DNA from: Phycisphaerae bacterium
GTDB taxonomy: Bacteria; Planctomycetota; Phycisphaerae; UBA1845
DNA: 64,000 bases
Direction: 5' to 3'
Assembly (NCBI GenBank): GCA_022072505.1
Contig: JAJVHU010000042.1
Coordinates: forward strand, 62,001-126,000
The notes beneath the pieces were generated by a model, which searched no databases, had not been told where the DNA came from, and saw nothing but the letters and a program-made list of their open reading frames with translations. The translations under genes and the position numbers were made by a program. Below, one piece after another: positions 45,139-53,988 of this stretch. Numbering within the stretch: the first letter of the stretch is position 1; each line of letters begins with the position of its first letter.

Positions 45139-45807
45139 CAGGAATGTCTTTTGGGTCGTCGGGACCGTTGTCCAACGGCTACCGTCATGAGAGCTTGCGG
45201 GCTTTGCGAGCCTGCCCTTGGGTGCAATCTACGCAGCCTTGATTTGGCCTGTCAAGATCCAGGAGGTTTTCGCAAAACCGAGTCCCATAAGGCGGGCTAT
45301 GCCCGTCGCTTTTTTCACGGAGAGATCCTTATGATCCGCGGAACCCATGCCGGTCCGAGTCGGGTTGCGCACAGCCGCCCCGGTCCTCTCGCGGGGATCG
45401 ACAGCGCGCCGAAGACGCAAGGGAGGCACTGCGTCGACGAACGCTGCACGTCCCTGACCCCGATTCACGATCTCCGGCCCACGTAGGGCGGGCTACGCCC
45501 GCCACCCGATCCCCCGATCCCCGATTCACGCTTCACGATTCACAAACCCCTGCCTTCCCCGTCGCGGAATCTTCATGTTGGGTTCGGCGGATGCGGTTCG
45601 ATATCAGGGGGATCGGGATTCAGAACTCGGGTTTCGGGGACTCGGGGATCGGGCAGGCGTCCGCGAGGTTCGGCTTGCGGCTCGTGGCTTGCGGCCTGGG
45701 GCGGAGATCGGGGATCGAAGGTTCTTTTTCACGGAGGATGGCGATGAAAATGACGACGATCGTTGGGTTGAACAAGGGGCGGATGGGTTGCGCTGAAGAC
45801 GCGCAGT
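45139..45807. other. 670-bp stretch without a supported gene
   Basis: Low-complexity sequence with several GATCCCCCGATCCCCGATTC-type and GGGGATCGGG-type runs near 45500-45670. Nothing gene-like. Confidence 0.4.
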
Positions 45808-46038
45808 TTGATGCACAAAGGTGGAGCGGGTTGTGCGGGGGGGCATAGGCTGGGGTGGACGTTTGCGGCCGTCGTGACGGCGGCGGCGCTGACGGGCGTC
45901 AGTCGGGCGGACGTCATTTACATGCACGCCAGTGTGTCGACCAGCAGAAACGGACAGTCTTGGGCCACGGCGAAGAAGCCGCTGACCGAAGCTCTGGCGG
46001 TGGATGACGGCTTCCGCCGGAACAACTCGAGGCTGTAG
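45808..46038 (+). pseudogene. Truncated N-terminus of a right-handed beta-helix surface protein
   Basis: 76 codons: a signal peptide (A-A-L-T-G-V-S-R-A) followed by D-V-I-Y-M-H-A-S-V-S-T-S-R-N-G-Q-S-W-A-T. This is the beginning of the planctomycete parallel-beta-helix family (usual D-x-I-Y-V, then G-x-S-W-A-x-A-x-x-x-L-x-x-A-L). The frame stops after about 50 mature residues and the repeats are missing, so this is a remnant. Confidence 0.6.
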
Positions 46039-46196
46039 CGAGATTCATCAGTACTCGAAGCGGCGTTGAGATTGTGCGTGGCGCGACGCGGCCCTGACAA
46101 TCGACCGGGGCGCTTGGGTGCCGAGCAACGACCAAGCGCGCTGGCCTCCAATCGTCCGCTTGAAGCGTACGAGCCAGCGCGTGTACGATTCCTTCC

Positions 46197-46380
46197 GTGA
46201 TCTCACGTCGCACAACTCGTCAAGTCCGCGTCGGCACCGTCCCGCTCGGCGGCGGCGCGCCCGTCGTGCCGCGGGCTCTTGACCGCCGGCGACGCACAGG
46301 ACGCAGACGCCTGCACGCCCGGGTTACAGAAGCTCGCCGGCCAAGGGGGGACATGGTCCGCGTGGCGTTTTGCCGCGGAA
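46197..46380 (+). pseudogene. Decayed ispG 5' end, copy A
   Basis: Begins at a GTG and reads I-S-R-R-T-T-R-Q-V-R-V-G-T-V-P-L-G-G-G-A-P-V-V, matching the start of the intact ispG at 49076. Similarity continues through frameshifts to G-D-M-V-R-V-A (intact: A-D-I-V-R-V-A), about 55 codons. Clear nucleotide similarity with many substitutions shows it is old. It opens the accessory region. Confidence 0.85.
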
Positions 46381-46399
46381 TCGCGTAAAATCCCATGCG

Positions 46400-46633
46400 A
46401 TGAATCAAGGGCTTGATTTCACGACGAACCGGGTCGCCGCGGCCCGGATGGATCGCACCGTCTTTGAATTCGGCACGCTCGACGACGACGGCGAGCGCGA
46501 CTACTGGCTGAGCCGCACGCCCGAGGAGCGCCGACAGGCCACGCAGCATCATCGGCAGATCAATGATGGCGACGCCGCGATGACCGGCCGACTTCAGAGA
46601 GTTTTTGAGTTTGCGGAACTCGGGGAAGGTTGA
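46400..46633 (+). CDS. Small protein that accompanies an AbiEii-type nucleotidyltransferase
   Basis: 77 residues. M-D-R-T-V-F-E-F-G-T-L-D-D-D-G-E-R-D-Y-W, then S-R-T-P-E-E-R and L-Q-R-V-F-E-F-A-E-L near the end. I recognise this pattern as a small protein normally followed by a nucleotidyltransferase gene of toxin-antitoxin type. The expected partner is present only as a 14-codon remnant directly downstream, so this gene is probably orphaned. Confidence 0.65.
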   Translation: MNQGLDFTTNRVAAARMDRTVFEFGTLDDDGERDYWLSRTPEERRQATQHHRQINDGDAAMTGRLQRVFEFAELGEG

Positions 46634-46673
46634 GTATCTTCTGGTCGGCGGCTGTGCGATCACCCACTATTGA
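46629..46673 (+). pseudogene. Remnant of a nucleotidyltransferase N-terminus
   Basis: Reads V-E-Y-L-L-V-G-G-C-A-I-T-H-Y then TGA. It matches the first strand and glycine motif of AbiEii/MNT-type nucleotidyltransferases (Y-L-x-V-G-G-x-A). It overlaps the preceding stop by five bases, as a coupled toxin gene would, and is cut off before the catalytic Asp residues. Confidence 0.6.
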
Positions 46674-46684
46674 AGACCTTGAGC

Positions 46685-47485
46685 ATGAATGAGTCTCCTT
46701 CACATGCGGATATGGACAGGATGCTCTTGTGGCTTAATCGCCTGGCGCGAACCCTCGGCGCGAAACGCGACATTCAGCCCGAAGAGTTCATTGACAGCAC
46801 CCCGGGTCTGACAGATCTCGATCCTATCGATCTTTACTTCGCTGCTGATGAAGAATTCGGAATCGTTATGTCTTCGGAGGAGATCAACTCCTACACAGGC
46901 GTCGCGCACTTGGCTCATATGCGGCGGGATGAATGGGTTCTGAAGTACAAGGAGACGGGCACCTGGACCGGACTCGCGAGATTCATTCTGCCGCGACTCC
47001 GAAGCGTTCCCCTGCAATCCGCCCGTGTCCTGGGCAAACGCTGCGGTGAGGCCGGCGCTTATTTTGCCATACGGGACATTCTCGAAGAGCAGCGATCTTC
47101 ATTGGGGGCGGCGATGCCCAGCGACCGCATTGCTGAACGGTTGCGCGGTCGAGAGCTTCTGTGGTTATGGCCCCGGCTTCGATGGCTCGCGGGGGATTCG
47201 CTTCCCGATCTGTGGCTGACGCGCGCGTACTCACTCGGTGAATGGGCTTGGGTTGTTGCCGTGTTGAGCGCGCTCGCGAGCCTGATCTGTTTCTTCGGAT
47301 GCCGATTGGATTGGGCGGCGGCAATCGCTTGTGTGTTCGTCGTCTCCGCACTCTTGGCTCGTATCACACGTCGCCGATACCCGTTGCTTCCCGCAGGCGT
47401 CGATTCGATGAAAGACTTGGCGCACTTGGTATGGGCTACGCACCTTTCAACGGACTCCATTTGCGAAAAGACGGATCATCGATGA
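46685..47485 (+). CDS. Membrane protein of unknown function with an acyl-carrier-like N-terminus
   Basis: 266 residues from ATG 46685. The N-terminal 90 residues (L-T-D-L-D-P-I-D-L-Y-F-A-A-D-E-E-F-G-I) have the helical pattern and D-L-D ... E-E-F-G-I spacing of acyl-carrier-like proteins, but the phosphopantetheine Ser motif D-S-L is not present. Two membrane helices lie at about 190-230. Base composition is lower in GC than the flanking core genes, suggesting transfer. Its stop overlaps the start of ispG copy B. Confidence 0.5.
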   Translation: MNESPSHADMDRMLLWLNRLARTLGAKRDIQPEEFIDSTPGLTDLDPIDLYFAADEEFGIVMSSEEINSYTGVAHLAHMRRDEWVLKYKETGTWTGLARFILPRLRSVPLQSARVLGKRCGEAGAYFAIRDILEEQRSSLGAAMPSDRIAERLRGRELLWLWPRLRWLAGDSLPDLWLTRAYSLGEWAWVVAVLSALASLICFFGCRLDWAAAIACVFVVSALLARITRRRYPLLPAGVDSMKDLAHLVWATHLSTDSICEKTDHR

Positions 47486-47549
47486 CCCAACGCCGTCCAA
47501 CCCTCGTCGGCGCCGTGCCCTTCGGCGGCGGCGCGTCCGTTGGGATTCG
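47482..47549 (+). pseudogene. Decayed ispG 5' end, copy B
   Basis: M-T-Q-R-R-P-T-L-V-G-A-V-P-F-G-G-G-A-S-V against M-T-S-R-R-P-T-R-Q-V-F-V-G-A-V-P-L-G-G-G-A-P-V in the intact gene, about 20 codons with a two-codon deletion. Similarity ends abruptly before the convergent nucleotidyltransferase gene. Confidence 0.8.
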
Positions 47550-47554
47550 ATCGC

Positions 47555-48235
47555 CTAATCGCCCTCACGATTGGGATCGTCCTCCCGAAGCTCGCGTACA
47601 AGCGTCAAGTACATGTCTCTGACATACGGGTTGAGCCCCCCGGCGTACTCCTCGGAAAGGCCCAGGATTCGGATCAAGTCCTGCACGTCGGCGAGGTCGC
47701 GGCGGCGCGAGGGTTGGGTCATCCCCGAGGCGAGTTTCAGGTTGATCAGCGTCGCAAGATCGACAAAACACGCGTCGCCGATCCGCTCGGCTGCGAGGGA
47801 CGGCTCAGGAAAAGAGACGGGTTTCGGCTTGCCGTCTCCCGGATAATCACCAGTCGTCAGAAACTCGACCTTGATGCCGGTTCGAGCGTTCTTGAAGGTC
47901 TTTCGCGCTCCGGAGAATGCCTCCGCGTAACCGCGCCCGACCAACTCTTTTCGAAAACGCTCGAGTCCCTGCGGCGTGACGAGAACATCGACGTCCGTGG
48001 TTTCGCGGGCAAATCCGTGCGCGTTGAGCGCCATCGCGCCGATAATCGCATAGTCGATTCCCGCGCGGTCGAGATCCGCGCCCAACTCCCGGACCGTTCG
48101 ATGAACCTCGCCTTGACCCATGTGAAACCTCGAGGACTCAGCCAGCCGCTCCGGAAACGACGCACGGAGCGCCGCATGGCGCTCCGAGACCGCCACTGCA
48201 TCATGAGCGCCAGAACTCGCCCTCGATCCGATCAT
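47555..48235 (-). CDS. Nucleotidyltransferase of the AbiEii/MNT class
   Basis: About 226 residues from ATG 48235. Core: Y-A-I-I-G-A-M-A-L-N-A-H-G-F then T-T-D-V-D-V-L-V, i.e. the G-x10-D-x-D nucleotidyltransferase signature, and a conserved lower part (K-V-E-F-L, D-L-A-T-L-I-N-L-K-L-A-S-G, R-R-R-D-L-A-D-V-Q-D-L-I) typical of toxin-like nucleotidyltransferases in Planctomycetota. No obvious antitoxin beside it. Lies between ispG copies B and C on the opposite strand. Confidence 0.75.
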   Translation of the reverse strand: MIGSRASSGAHDAVAVSERHAALRASFPERLAESSRFHMGQGEVHRTVRELGADLDRAGIDYAIIGAMALNAHGFARETTDVDVLVTPQGLERFRKELVGRGYAEAFSGARKTFKNARTGIKVEFLTTGDYPGDGKPKPVSFPEPSLAAERIGDACFVDLATLINLKLASGMTQPSRRRDLADVQDLIRILGLSEEYAGGLNPYVRDMYLTLVRELREDDPNREGD

Positions 48236-48291
48236 CGTTCCATACCCCCGCCTTCGATACTGGATTATACTCGACAAAGCCGGCGAAAACA

Positions 48292-48480
48292 GTGAGCAAA
48301 AGCGTGATTGACAGAAGCATAACCCGTCAAGTCCTCCTCGGCGCCGTGCCGCTGGGAGGCGGCGCGCCCGTCGCGCTTCAGACCCTGACCGCGGGGTACA
48401 CGCACGACATGCACGCCTGCTTGCCCAGGATCCAGGAGAATCGCTCGCGGATGGCCCGCGCCCCCTGTCAGGTTCATTGA
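48292..48480 (+). pseudogene. Decayed ispG 5' end, copy C
   Basis: Reads R-S-I-T-R-Q-V-L-L-G-A-V-P-L-G-G-G-A-P-V and T-A-G-Y-T-H-D-M-H-A-C-L, then diverges and stops. Best preserved of the three 5' copies, in frame over about 47 codons, and it has its own alternative N-terminal codons (S-K-S-V-I-D). TATACT at 48266-48271 could be a leftover -10 box. Confidence 0.85.
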
Positions 48481-49055
48481 GGCGGTTCGAGGTCAACCGG
48501 CAACCTTACTTCCCGTCCGTCCGGGAGCACGGCCACATCGGGCACGGTCTGGTGACCAATTGTTTCGTCTATGCGCTCTGAGCGACTGAGGATCGTTCGG
48601 ACGCCATGAACAGCGGGCGAGGTGACCGTATAAATGTAGTGATGCCTGTCGAGTTTGTCGTACCACCGACTTTGTCCACCGTAGTGACATGTCCAGAGTT
48701 CGACAACGCCCTCGGGGGTCACAGCCCGCCGGGCGGGTTTTACGGTCGCGTGCCATCGAGGGAGGCAGAGATTCACCCGGTACTCACCTCGGACGTGCGT
48801 GGGGTGCTCGGTGTGAGGATGGTTCAGGTAGTACACGATCACGTCCGGCTCCAAGAGCCCGTATAAGACCAGCCAGCGCCTCTCAGGAGGCGCAGGCTCG
48901 AGAACGGCATACATCCGCTCGATGCAGGTCTCGGCCGACCGCACCAGCGCGACAGGCGGGTCATGGCGGTTCATCGACGAGCAGCAGCCGCCAAGTCCCA
49001 TGAGCGAGAGGCTCGACGCTGCGGCGAATAAGGCCTGGAAGATCTTGAGCCGCAT
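48474..49055 (-). CDS. Lipoprotein of unknown function
   Basis: 193 residues. A signal peptide with lipobox L-G-G-C (Cys at about residue 24) precedes a compact domain rich in Trp, Tyr and His (E-R-R-W-L-V-L-Y-G, Y-Y-L-N-H-P-H-T-E-H-P). No family recognised. It is divergent from ispG with only 20 bp between the two start codons, so the ispG promoter must lie inside this gene. Confidence 0.6.
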   Translation of the reverse strand: MRLKIFQALFAAASSLSLMGLGGCCSSMNRHDPPVALVRSAETCIERMYAVLEPAPPERRWLVLYGLLEPDVIVYYLNHPHTEHPTHVRGEYRVNLCLPRWHATVKPARRAVTPEGVVELWTCHYGGQSRWYDKLDRHHYIYTVTSPAVHGVRTILSRSERIDETIGHQTVPDVAVLPDGREVRLPVDLEPPQ

Positions 49056-49075
49056 AGTAAGCTAAATCCTAAACC

Positions 49076-50284
49076 ATGACTTCCCGCCGTCCAACCCGTC
49101 AGGTCTTCGTCGGCGCCGTCCCGCTCGGCGGTGGCGCGCCCGTTGTGCTGCAAACCATGACCGCCGGGTACACGCACGACGTGGACGCCTGCATCGCGGA
49201 GATTCAGAAGCTTGCACGGGCGGGCGCGGACATCGTGCGCGTGGCCGTGCCGGAGAAGGCGGACACCGAGGCGCTCAAGCACATTCTCCCAGCCTCGCCC
49301 GTGCCCATCGTGGCCGACGTGCACTTCCACTTTCAGCGGGCGCTGGAAGCCATCGAAGCCGGCGTGCACAAGATCCGCCTCAACCCCGGCAACATTCAGG
49401 ACCGCAAGCAGGTGCTCCGCGTCATCGCCGCGTGCAAGGAGCGGCGCATCCCCATCCGCGTCGGCGTCAACGAGGGCGGCATCGTCGAACGCCGCGACAA
49501 GGACACGCGCGCGGAGGAGAAGGCCACCCTTACCGAGGATTACGCGGGCGGCCTCATCCGCATCATGATCGAAAAGACGGAGGAGTATCTTCGCATTTTC
49601 GACGAAGCCGATTACCACGACATCGTCATCTCCGCCAAGTCGATCGACCCGCGCATCGTCATCGACGCCTACACCGCGCTCTCGCAGCGCTTCGATTTCC
49701 CGCTGCATCTGGGCGTCACGCACGCCGGCCCGCCGGAGACCGGCCGCATCCGCAGCATCACCGCCCTGGGAACGCTCCTTTCTAACGGAATCGGCGACAC
49801 GATCCGCATCTCCTACGCGGCTGACCCGGTGTACGAAGTCGAGGACGGCAAGGAACTGCTCTGCTGCCTGGGCCTCCGCAGCCGCACCGAGCCCGAGCTG
49901 ATCGCCTGCCCCGCGTGCGGGCGGATCGAGGTGGACCTGTACAAGCTGGTGACAGACGTGCGGCACAAGCTGGCGGAGGAAAAGCTCCCGCCGCTCAAGC
50001 TCGCGGTGATGGGCTGCGTGGTGAACGGTCCCGGCGAGTGCGAAGGGGCGGACGTGGCCATCTTCGCAGGCCGCGGCAAGGGGATCATCTACGTGCAGGG
50101 CGAGCAGAAGGCGATCGTGACGACGGAGCAGATGCTCGACGCGCTGCTTTCGGAATGCCGCGACTTCGCCGACAAAGTCTCCCGCGGCGAAGCGACGCTG
50201 AAGAACGCCAGCGTGGACATTCAACCGCCGGACCCGCTGCCGAGGGGGGATGGAAGCGTGCCGCTCAGCGTCATCAAGCGTTGA
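49076..50284 (+). CDS. ispG: 4-hydroxy-3-methylbut-2-en-1-yl diphosphate synthase
   Basis: 402 residues, intact. IspG (GcpE) reduces methylerythritol cyclodiphosphate to HMBPP in the MEP isoprenoid pathway. The TIM-barrel part (R-x-T-x-x-V-x-V-G-x-V-P-L-G-G-G-A-P; I-R-L-N-P-G-N-I at about 102) is followed by the iron-sulfur domain with C-P-A-C-G-R (about 278) and M-G-C-V-V-N-G-P-G-E-C (about 311), which supply the cluster cysteines. Partial copies of its 5' and 3' ends flank it on both sides. Confidence 0.96.
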   Translation: MTSRRPTRQVFVGAVPLGGGAPVVLQTMTAGYTHDVDACIAEIQKLARAGADIVRVAVPEKADTEALKHILPASPVPIVADVHFHFQRALEAIEAGVHKIRLNPGNIQDRKQVLRVIAACKERRIPIRVGVNEGGIVERRDKDTRAEEKATLTEDYAGGLIRIMIEKTEEYLRIFDEADYHDIVISAKSIDPRIVIDAYTALSQRFDFPLHLGVTHAGPPETGRIRSITALGTLLSNGIGDTIRISYAADPVYEVEDGKELLCCLGLRSRTEPELIACPACGRIEVDLYKLVTDVRHKLAEEKLPPLKLAVMGCVVNGPGECEGADVAIFAGRGKGIIYVQGEQKAIVTTEQMLDALLSECRDFADKVSRGEATLKNASVDIQPPDPLPRGDGSVPLSVIKR

Positions 50285-50317
50285 GCCGCGGCACCCGATG
50301 ACAGTATACTTCACCCT

Positions 50318-53300
50318 GTGGATAGTCCTCATCTTGGAGCCAGCGAAGCTGCACACGAAGGTATCCCGAACGAGCCTCGCGCCTTAGCGCGCTGGTTCGC
50401 GGAAGCCGTTCGCGCTGAGGTTGCCGAGTTGGAGAAAAAGGGCGGCGAGCAGAGATACGAGTTGCATGCTGGGCAGCGTGTGACGCCGGAGAAGTCGCCG
50501 TACACGATCTATCGTTTCACGCTCGCTGACAGCACACTCGTGCCCGAGGACGCGAGCGGCACCCTCGACGTAGAAGGTCGCCAATTCAAGGCGACTGTGG
50601 TCGCCCAAGAATACAACCGCGTTGACGTGCAGCTCGAAGCCGCGGAGGCGCTCGACTTGCACATCGCCCGCGCGCTATTGCGGGTTGATGACCTGGGATT
50701 GCTCCGCAAACTCGCGGACGCCCTGGATGCGGTCGCCGCTGAGACTGAAGCCGTTTCAGCGCTCACGGCGGACATGTTTCATCCGAAATCGAACGGGGCG
50801 TGCAAGGCAGCACTACCCGCGATACCGGCGCTCAATCGCATCACTGGAGAACAGCGCAATGTCATCGAGCAGGCATCTGCTTCCGATATCACCTTTGTTT
50901 GGGGCCCGCCGGGCACTGGAAAGACCTACGTCATCGCGCATTTGATCGCGGCGCTGGTCGCGCGCGGTGAGCGCGTACTGATGACGAGTCATACGCACGC
51001 CGCCGTTGACCAGTCAATCTACGAAACCGTGAAACCAGACGTAGGCCCGCTCGCCGATTCTGATTTCGAGCGAGAAGGAAAGATCGTTCGGATCGGGCGC
51101 GTCACGAACCCGAAGGTGCCCGAGGCCGTGCGCCTTGACCGCATTGTCGAGCGACGAGCGCAGGAGATTCAATCGGAGATCAGCGAGCTTCAGCGCAGGG
51201 CAGCGCCGCTCTCCGCAACGCGTGCGCCGTTGAACGCCCAGTTGGCAGAGTGGAACCGCCTTAGTGAGTTGCGTCGACGATTGGTGGAAGTCGAACGTCA
51301 GGCGAGCGAGTCCGCCTCGTCTGCGGCACTCAAGACCAAGGAGCATTCGGAAGCAATCGCGCGGTTTAAAGCATGTGCAAAGTCGCTCGAAAAAGCTGAT
51401 CGGGTTTGGTTCTTTCGGGAAACAAGAATCTCGCGTGCAAAGGAATTGCTGGCTGAGGCGAAGCGCGCATGGAGCGTCGCGTCCGCTGCCGCCACTTCCG
51501 CCACCGCCGCCGCGCGGTGCGCGGAGCAAGCATCCGAGTCTCTGCGCGTTGAGACGAATAGGCAAAGCGAAATGTGCGAACGGCTGCCGACCCTTGAGGC
51601 ACTGAAGCAGCAACTTGCCCCCATCGAAACTGAGCTGGGACAAATCGAACATCGGCTGACAGAATTGAGGGCGCGCCTGGATGTCCTCGAAAGAGAAGTC
51701 ATTGCCGAGGCTCGCGTAGTGGCCGCAACGCTCACCAAGTGTTACGTGGGCAACCAACTTGACGGCCATGGATTTGATGCCCTGATCGTCGATGAGATCT
51801 CGATGGCGCTGCCTCCCCTGCTTTTTATGGCTGGCCGACGAGCGCTCCGTCGCGTTATTCTCGTAGGTGACTTCAAGCAACTGTCCCCAATTGTCCGAAG
51901 CGACAACGAGATCACCAACGTGCGGTTGCGGCAGGACGCATTTCATCTGTCAGGAATCGCGCGTGACCTCGAACCGACAAACCACCGAGCACTATCCCGG
52001 CTGCACACTCAACGCAGGATGCTTCGCCCGATCGCGGATGTGGCGCGGGCGATCTCGTACGGTCCGAAGGGGCTCAGCGATCACGCGGATGTGCTGAAGC
52101 GAACCCAGCCGGACTGGCTAACGTTCCTGCCATCGAATGCGCTGACTCTTGTCGATACGGCAGACTTACACGCATGGTGTGGTCGTCAGGCTGGCAGCCT
52201 GAGCCGCTTTAATCTGTATTCGGCGCAGATCGCAGCAGAATTGGCTGCGATGGCTGCAGCGGGAATTCCAAAACCGGATCAGGCTAATGCCCCGCCGATC
52301 GGGATAGTCACGCCATACGCCGCACAGCGGCGCCTGCTGTCACGGTTGATACAGGCGCTTGAGCTGTCGGCGTGGGTCGCGGTCGGCACTGTTCACACAT
52401 TTCAGGGAGGCGAGGCGGAGCTGATCATCTTCGACACTGTGCTCGATGAGCCATATTGGACTGCGCGACTGTGCAACCCGAATCAATCGAAGGAAGTGAA
52501 GCGCGATCTGAACGTCGCAGTGACACGCGCCAGATCAAAGTTCGTGCTCATCGGTTCGTCGGAGTGGCTGAATCGTCACGCAAAACCTACCAGCGGCTTG
52601 GGGCAACTGTGGCACTATCTGAAGGATCACGCTGACCTTGTGTCGGCTCTGGAGATGGTCGAAGTCGGTTTCGCGGGCCGCGTGGCTCAAGCCTCGGCTA
52701 CATACCACATCCCGGGCAGCGCGAATGTCCCCGCACACTCAATACTTGACGAAGACAATTTCTTCGACTTGTTCTTCAAGGATCTGCGCGCTGCAAAGGA
52801 GAGTGTCTTCGGCCTCGTCCCATTCTTCGGCGAATATCGATGGCCAACCGTGGAACCACTCGTTCGTCAAGCGCTCGAACGCGGTGTGGAGGTGACTCTC
52901 GTAACCCCGCCTCCGTCGGAGGCGGAAAACCGCTCCTACGTCGAGAAGGCGATTTGCTCCTTGCGCCAGCTTGGGGCTGTCGTCGTTTCGGCGATGGGGT
53001 TACACGGGAAGGACATTGTCATCGACGGCCGCATTCACTATACGGGCAGCCTTAACTGGGCCAGCCATCGTGGCCGGGCGGAGATCATGCACCGCACAGA
53101 GAATGCTGACTATGCCCGAACGGTTTTGGACTATCTCCAGGCCCGGCACATTCGCGCCGCAGCGGGACCGGGGGCGCATCCGCGCACTTGCCCGCAATGC
53201 CAAGGGGCCACGCAGGTCGTAAATCAGGCTCGCCCCATGTCGCAATGGGACAAGCAGCCGATGAAAATTGGCTGCGCCGACTATCAGAGCACCGGCTGCA

Positions 53301-53512
53301 AGTACCTCGTCGACATCAATCAGCGAGCACCGTTTCTCGAACCACCGCTCTGCAGCGTCGATCACAAAACGAAATACCGTCGCGTGAGAAGAGGGAAGGG
53401 GGAATCATGGGAGTGCCCGAAGCACCCCAAAGAATGTCCGCGACATAAGGTCACCCCTGACGATTGCGGTGGCGTTAGCCCTCCATTTAGGCAACCGGAG
53501 ACCTTGTTCTGA
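50318..53512 (+). CDS. Superfamily 1 helicase with C-terminal phospholipase D nuclease domain (Mokosh type II-like)
   Basis: 1064 residues from GTG 50318. Helicase motifs in order: I G-P-P-G-T-G-K-T (about 196), Ia T-S-H-T-H-A-A-V-D, II V-D-E-I-S-M (about 491), III G-D-F-K-Q-L-S-P (about 517), IV V-T-P-Y-A-A-Q-R, V H-T-F-Q-G-G-E-A-E (about 694) and VI V-T-R-A-R (about 734). A long coiled coil (about 285-480) separates I from II. The C-terminal phospholipase D domain has one HKD motif, H-G-K-D-I-V-I-D (about 896), and a Cys-rich tail (C-P-Q-C, C-P-K-H, C-P-R-H) follows. COG1112-type helicase plus PLD in one chain is the architecture described for Mokosh type II anti-phage defence. Immunity is inferred. 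Confidence 0.82.
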   Translation: MDSPHLGASEAAHEGIPNEPRALARWFAEAVRAEVAELEKKGGEQRYELHAGQRVTPEKSPYTIYRFTLADSTLVPEDASGTLDVEGRQFKATVVAQEYNRVDVQLEAAEALDLHIARALLRVDDLGLLRKLADALDAVAAETEAVSALTADMFHPKSNGACKAALPAIPALNRITGEQRNVIEQASASDITFVWGPPGTGKTYVIAHLIAALVARGERVLMTSHTHAAVDQSIYETVKPDVGPLADSDFEREGKIVRIGRVTNPKVPEAVRLDRIVERRAQEIQSEISELQRRAAPLSATRAPLNAQLAEWNRLSELRRRLVEVERQASESASSAALKTKEHSEAIARFKACAKSLEKADRVWFFRETRISRAKELLAEAKRAWSVASAAATSATAAARCAEQASESLRVETNRQSEMCERLPTLEALKQQLAPIETELGQIEHRLTELRARLDVLEREVIAEARVVAATLTKCYVGNQLDGHGFDALIVDEISMALPPLLFMAGRRALRRVILVGDFKQLSPIVRSDNEITNVRLRQDAFHLSGIARDLEPTNHRALSRLHTQRRMLRPIADVARAISYGPKGLSDHADVLKRTQPDWLTFLPSNALTLVDTADLHAWCGRQAGSLSRFNLYSAQIAAELAAMAAAGIPKPDQANAPPIGIVTPYAAQRRLLSRLIQALELSAWVAVGTVHTFQGGEAELIIFDTVLDEPYWTARLCNPNQSKEVKRDLNVAVTRARSKFVLIGSSEWLNRHAKPTSGLGQLWHYLKDHADLVSALEMVEVGFAGRVAQASATYHIPGSANVPAHSILDEDNFFDLFFKDLRAAKESVFGLVPFFGEYRWPTVEPLVRQALERGVEVTLVTPPPSEAENRSYVEKAICSLRQLGAVVVSAMGLHGKDIVIDGRIHYTGSLNWASHRGRAEIMHRTENADYARTVLDYLQARHIRAAAGPGAHPRTCPQCQGATQVVNQARPMSQWDKQPMKIGCADYQSTGCKYLVDINQRAPFLEPPLCSVDHKTKYRRVRRGKGESWECPKHPKECPRHKVTPDDCGGVSPPFRQPETLF

Positions 53513-53739
53513 ATCCAACGGCCATTCCCCAAATCATCATCCTCGCCGGGCCCAACGGCGCCGGGAAGACCACCGCTGCGCCAAGGTTGCTCAAAGGCGC
53601 GCTCGGCGTCGATGAATTCGTCAATGCCGACACCCTCGCCCGCGGGCAGGCCACGCTGAAGAATGCGGCCGTGGACATCAAACCGCCCGACCCGTTGCCG
53701 AGGGGGGATGGGAGCGTGCCGCTGAGGGTCGTCCGGTAA
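53509..53739 (+). pseudogene. Zeta-like kinase N-terminus fused to an ispG C-terminus
   Basis: One uninterrupted frame. The first part reads Q-I-I-I-L-A-G-P-N-G-A-G-K-T-T-A-A-P-R-L-L and F-V-N-A-D-T-L-A-R-G, matching the start of the gene at 56314. At about 53647 it switches to A-T-L-K-N-A-A-V-D-I and P-P-D-P-L-P-R-G-D-G-S-V-P-L, the C-terminus of IspG. There is no ATG, GTG or TTG start in this frame (CTG 53509 at best), so expression is doubtful. A recombination joint. Confidence 0.85.
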
Positions 53740-53742
53740 CGA

Positions 53743-53988
53743 ATGAAGTGGTCACAACCAGCATGCATGATAGAATCGGGAGTTGAGCTAGAGTTGAAAG
53801 TCGGCGATGCGATCAAACTGATTGAGGCAGACGGGTGGCGCCTCGTGGCCACAAAGGGAAGCCATCGGCAGTTCAAACATGCGACGAAGGTTGGTCGTGT
53901 CACCATCGCCGGCAAACCTTCGGACGAGCTTGCACCGGGCACGCTGAACAGCATTCTTAAGCAAGCGGGGCTCAAGGAGAAACCGTGA
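53743..53988 (+). CDS. hicA: HicA-type mRNA interferase toxin
   Basis: 81 residues from ATG 53743; TTG 53794 would give the usual 65-residue length (K-V-G-D-A-I-K-L-I-E-A-D-G-W). The core has the dsRBD-like HicA signature with the catalytic His in K-G-S-H-R-Q-F-K-H, followed by V-T-I-A-G-K-P-S-D-E-L-A-P-G-T-L-N-S-I-L-K-Q-A. HicA cleaves mRNA. It starts four bases after the ispG/zeta scar and overlaps hicB (TGATG). Confidence 0.93.
   Translation: MKWSQPACMIESGVELELKVGDAIKLIEADGWRLVATKGSHRQFKHATKVGRVTIAGKPSDELAPGTLNSILKQAGLKEKP

Noticed and set aside
48971-50356. A long minus-strand frame of 461 codons opposite ispG.
   Set aside because: Antisense shadow of the intact ispG in high-GC sequence.
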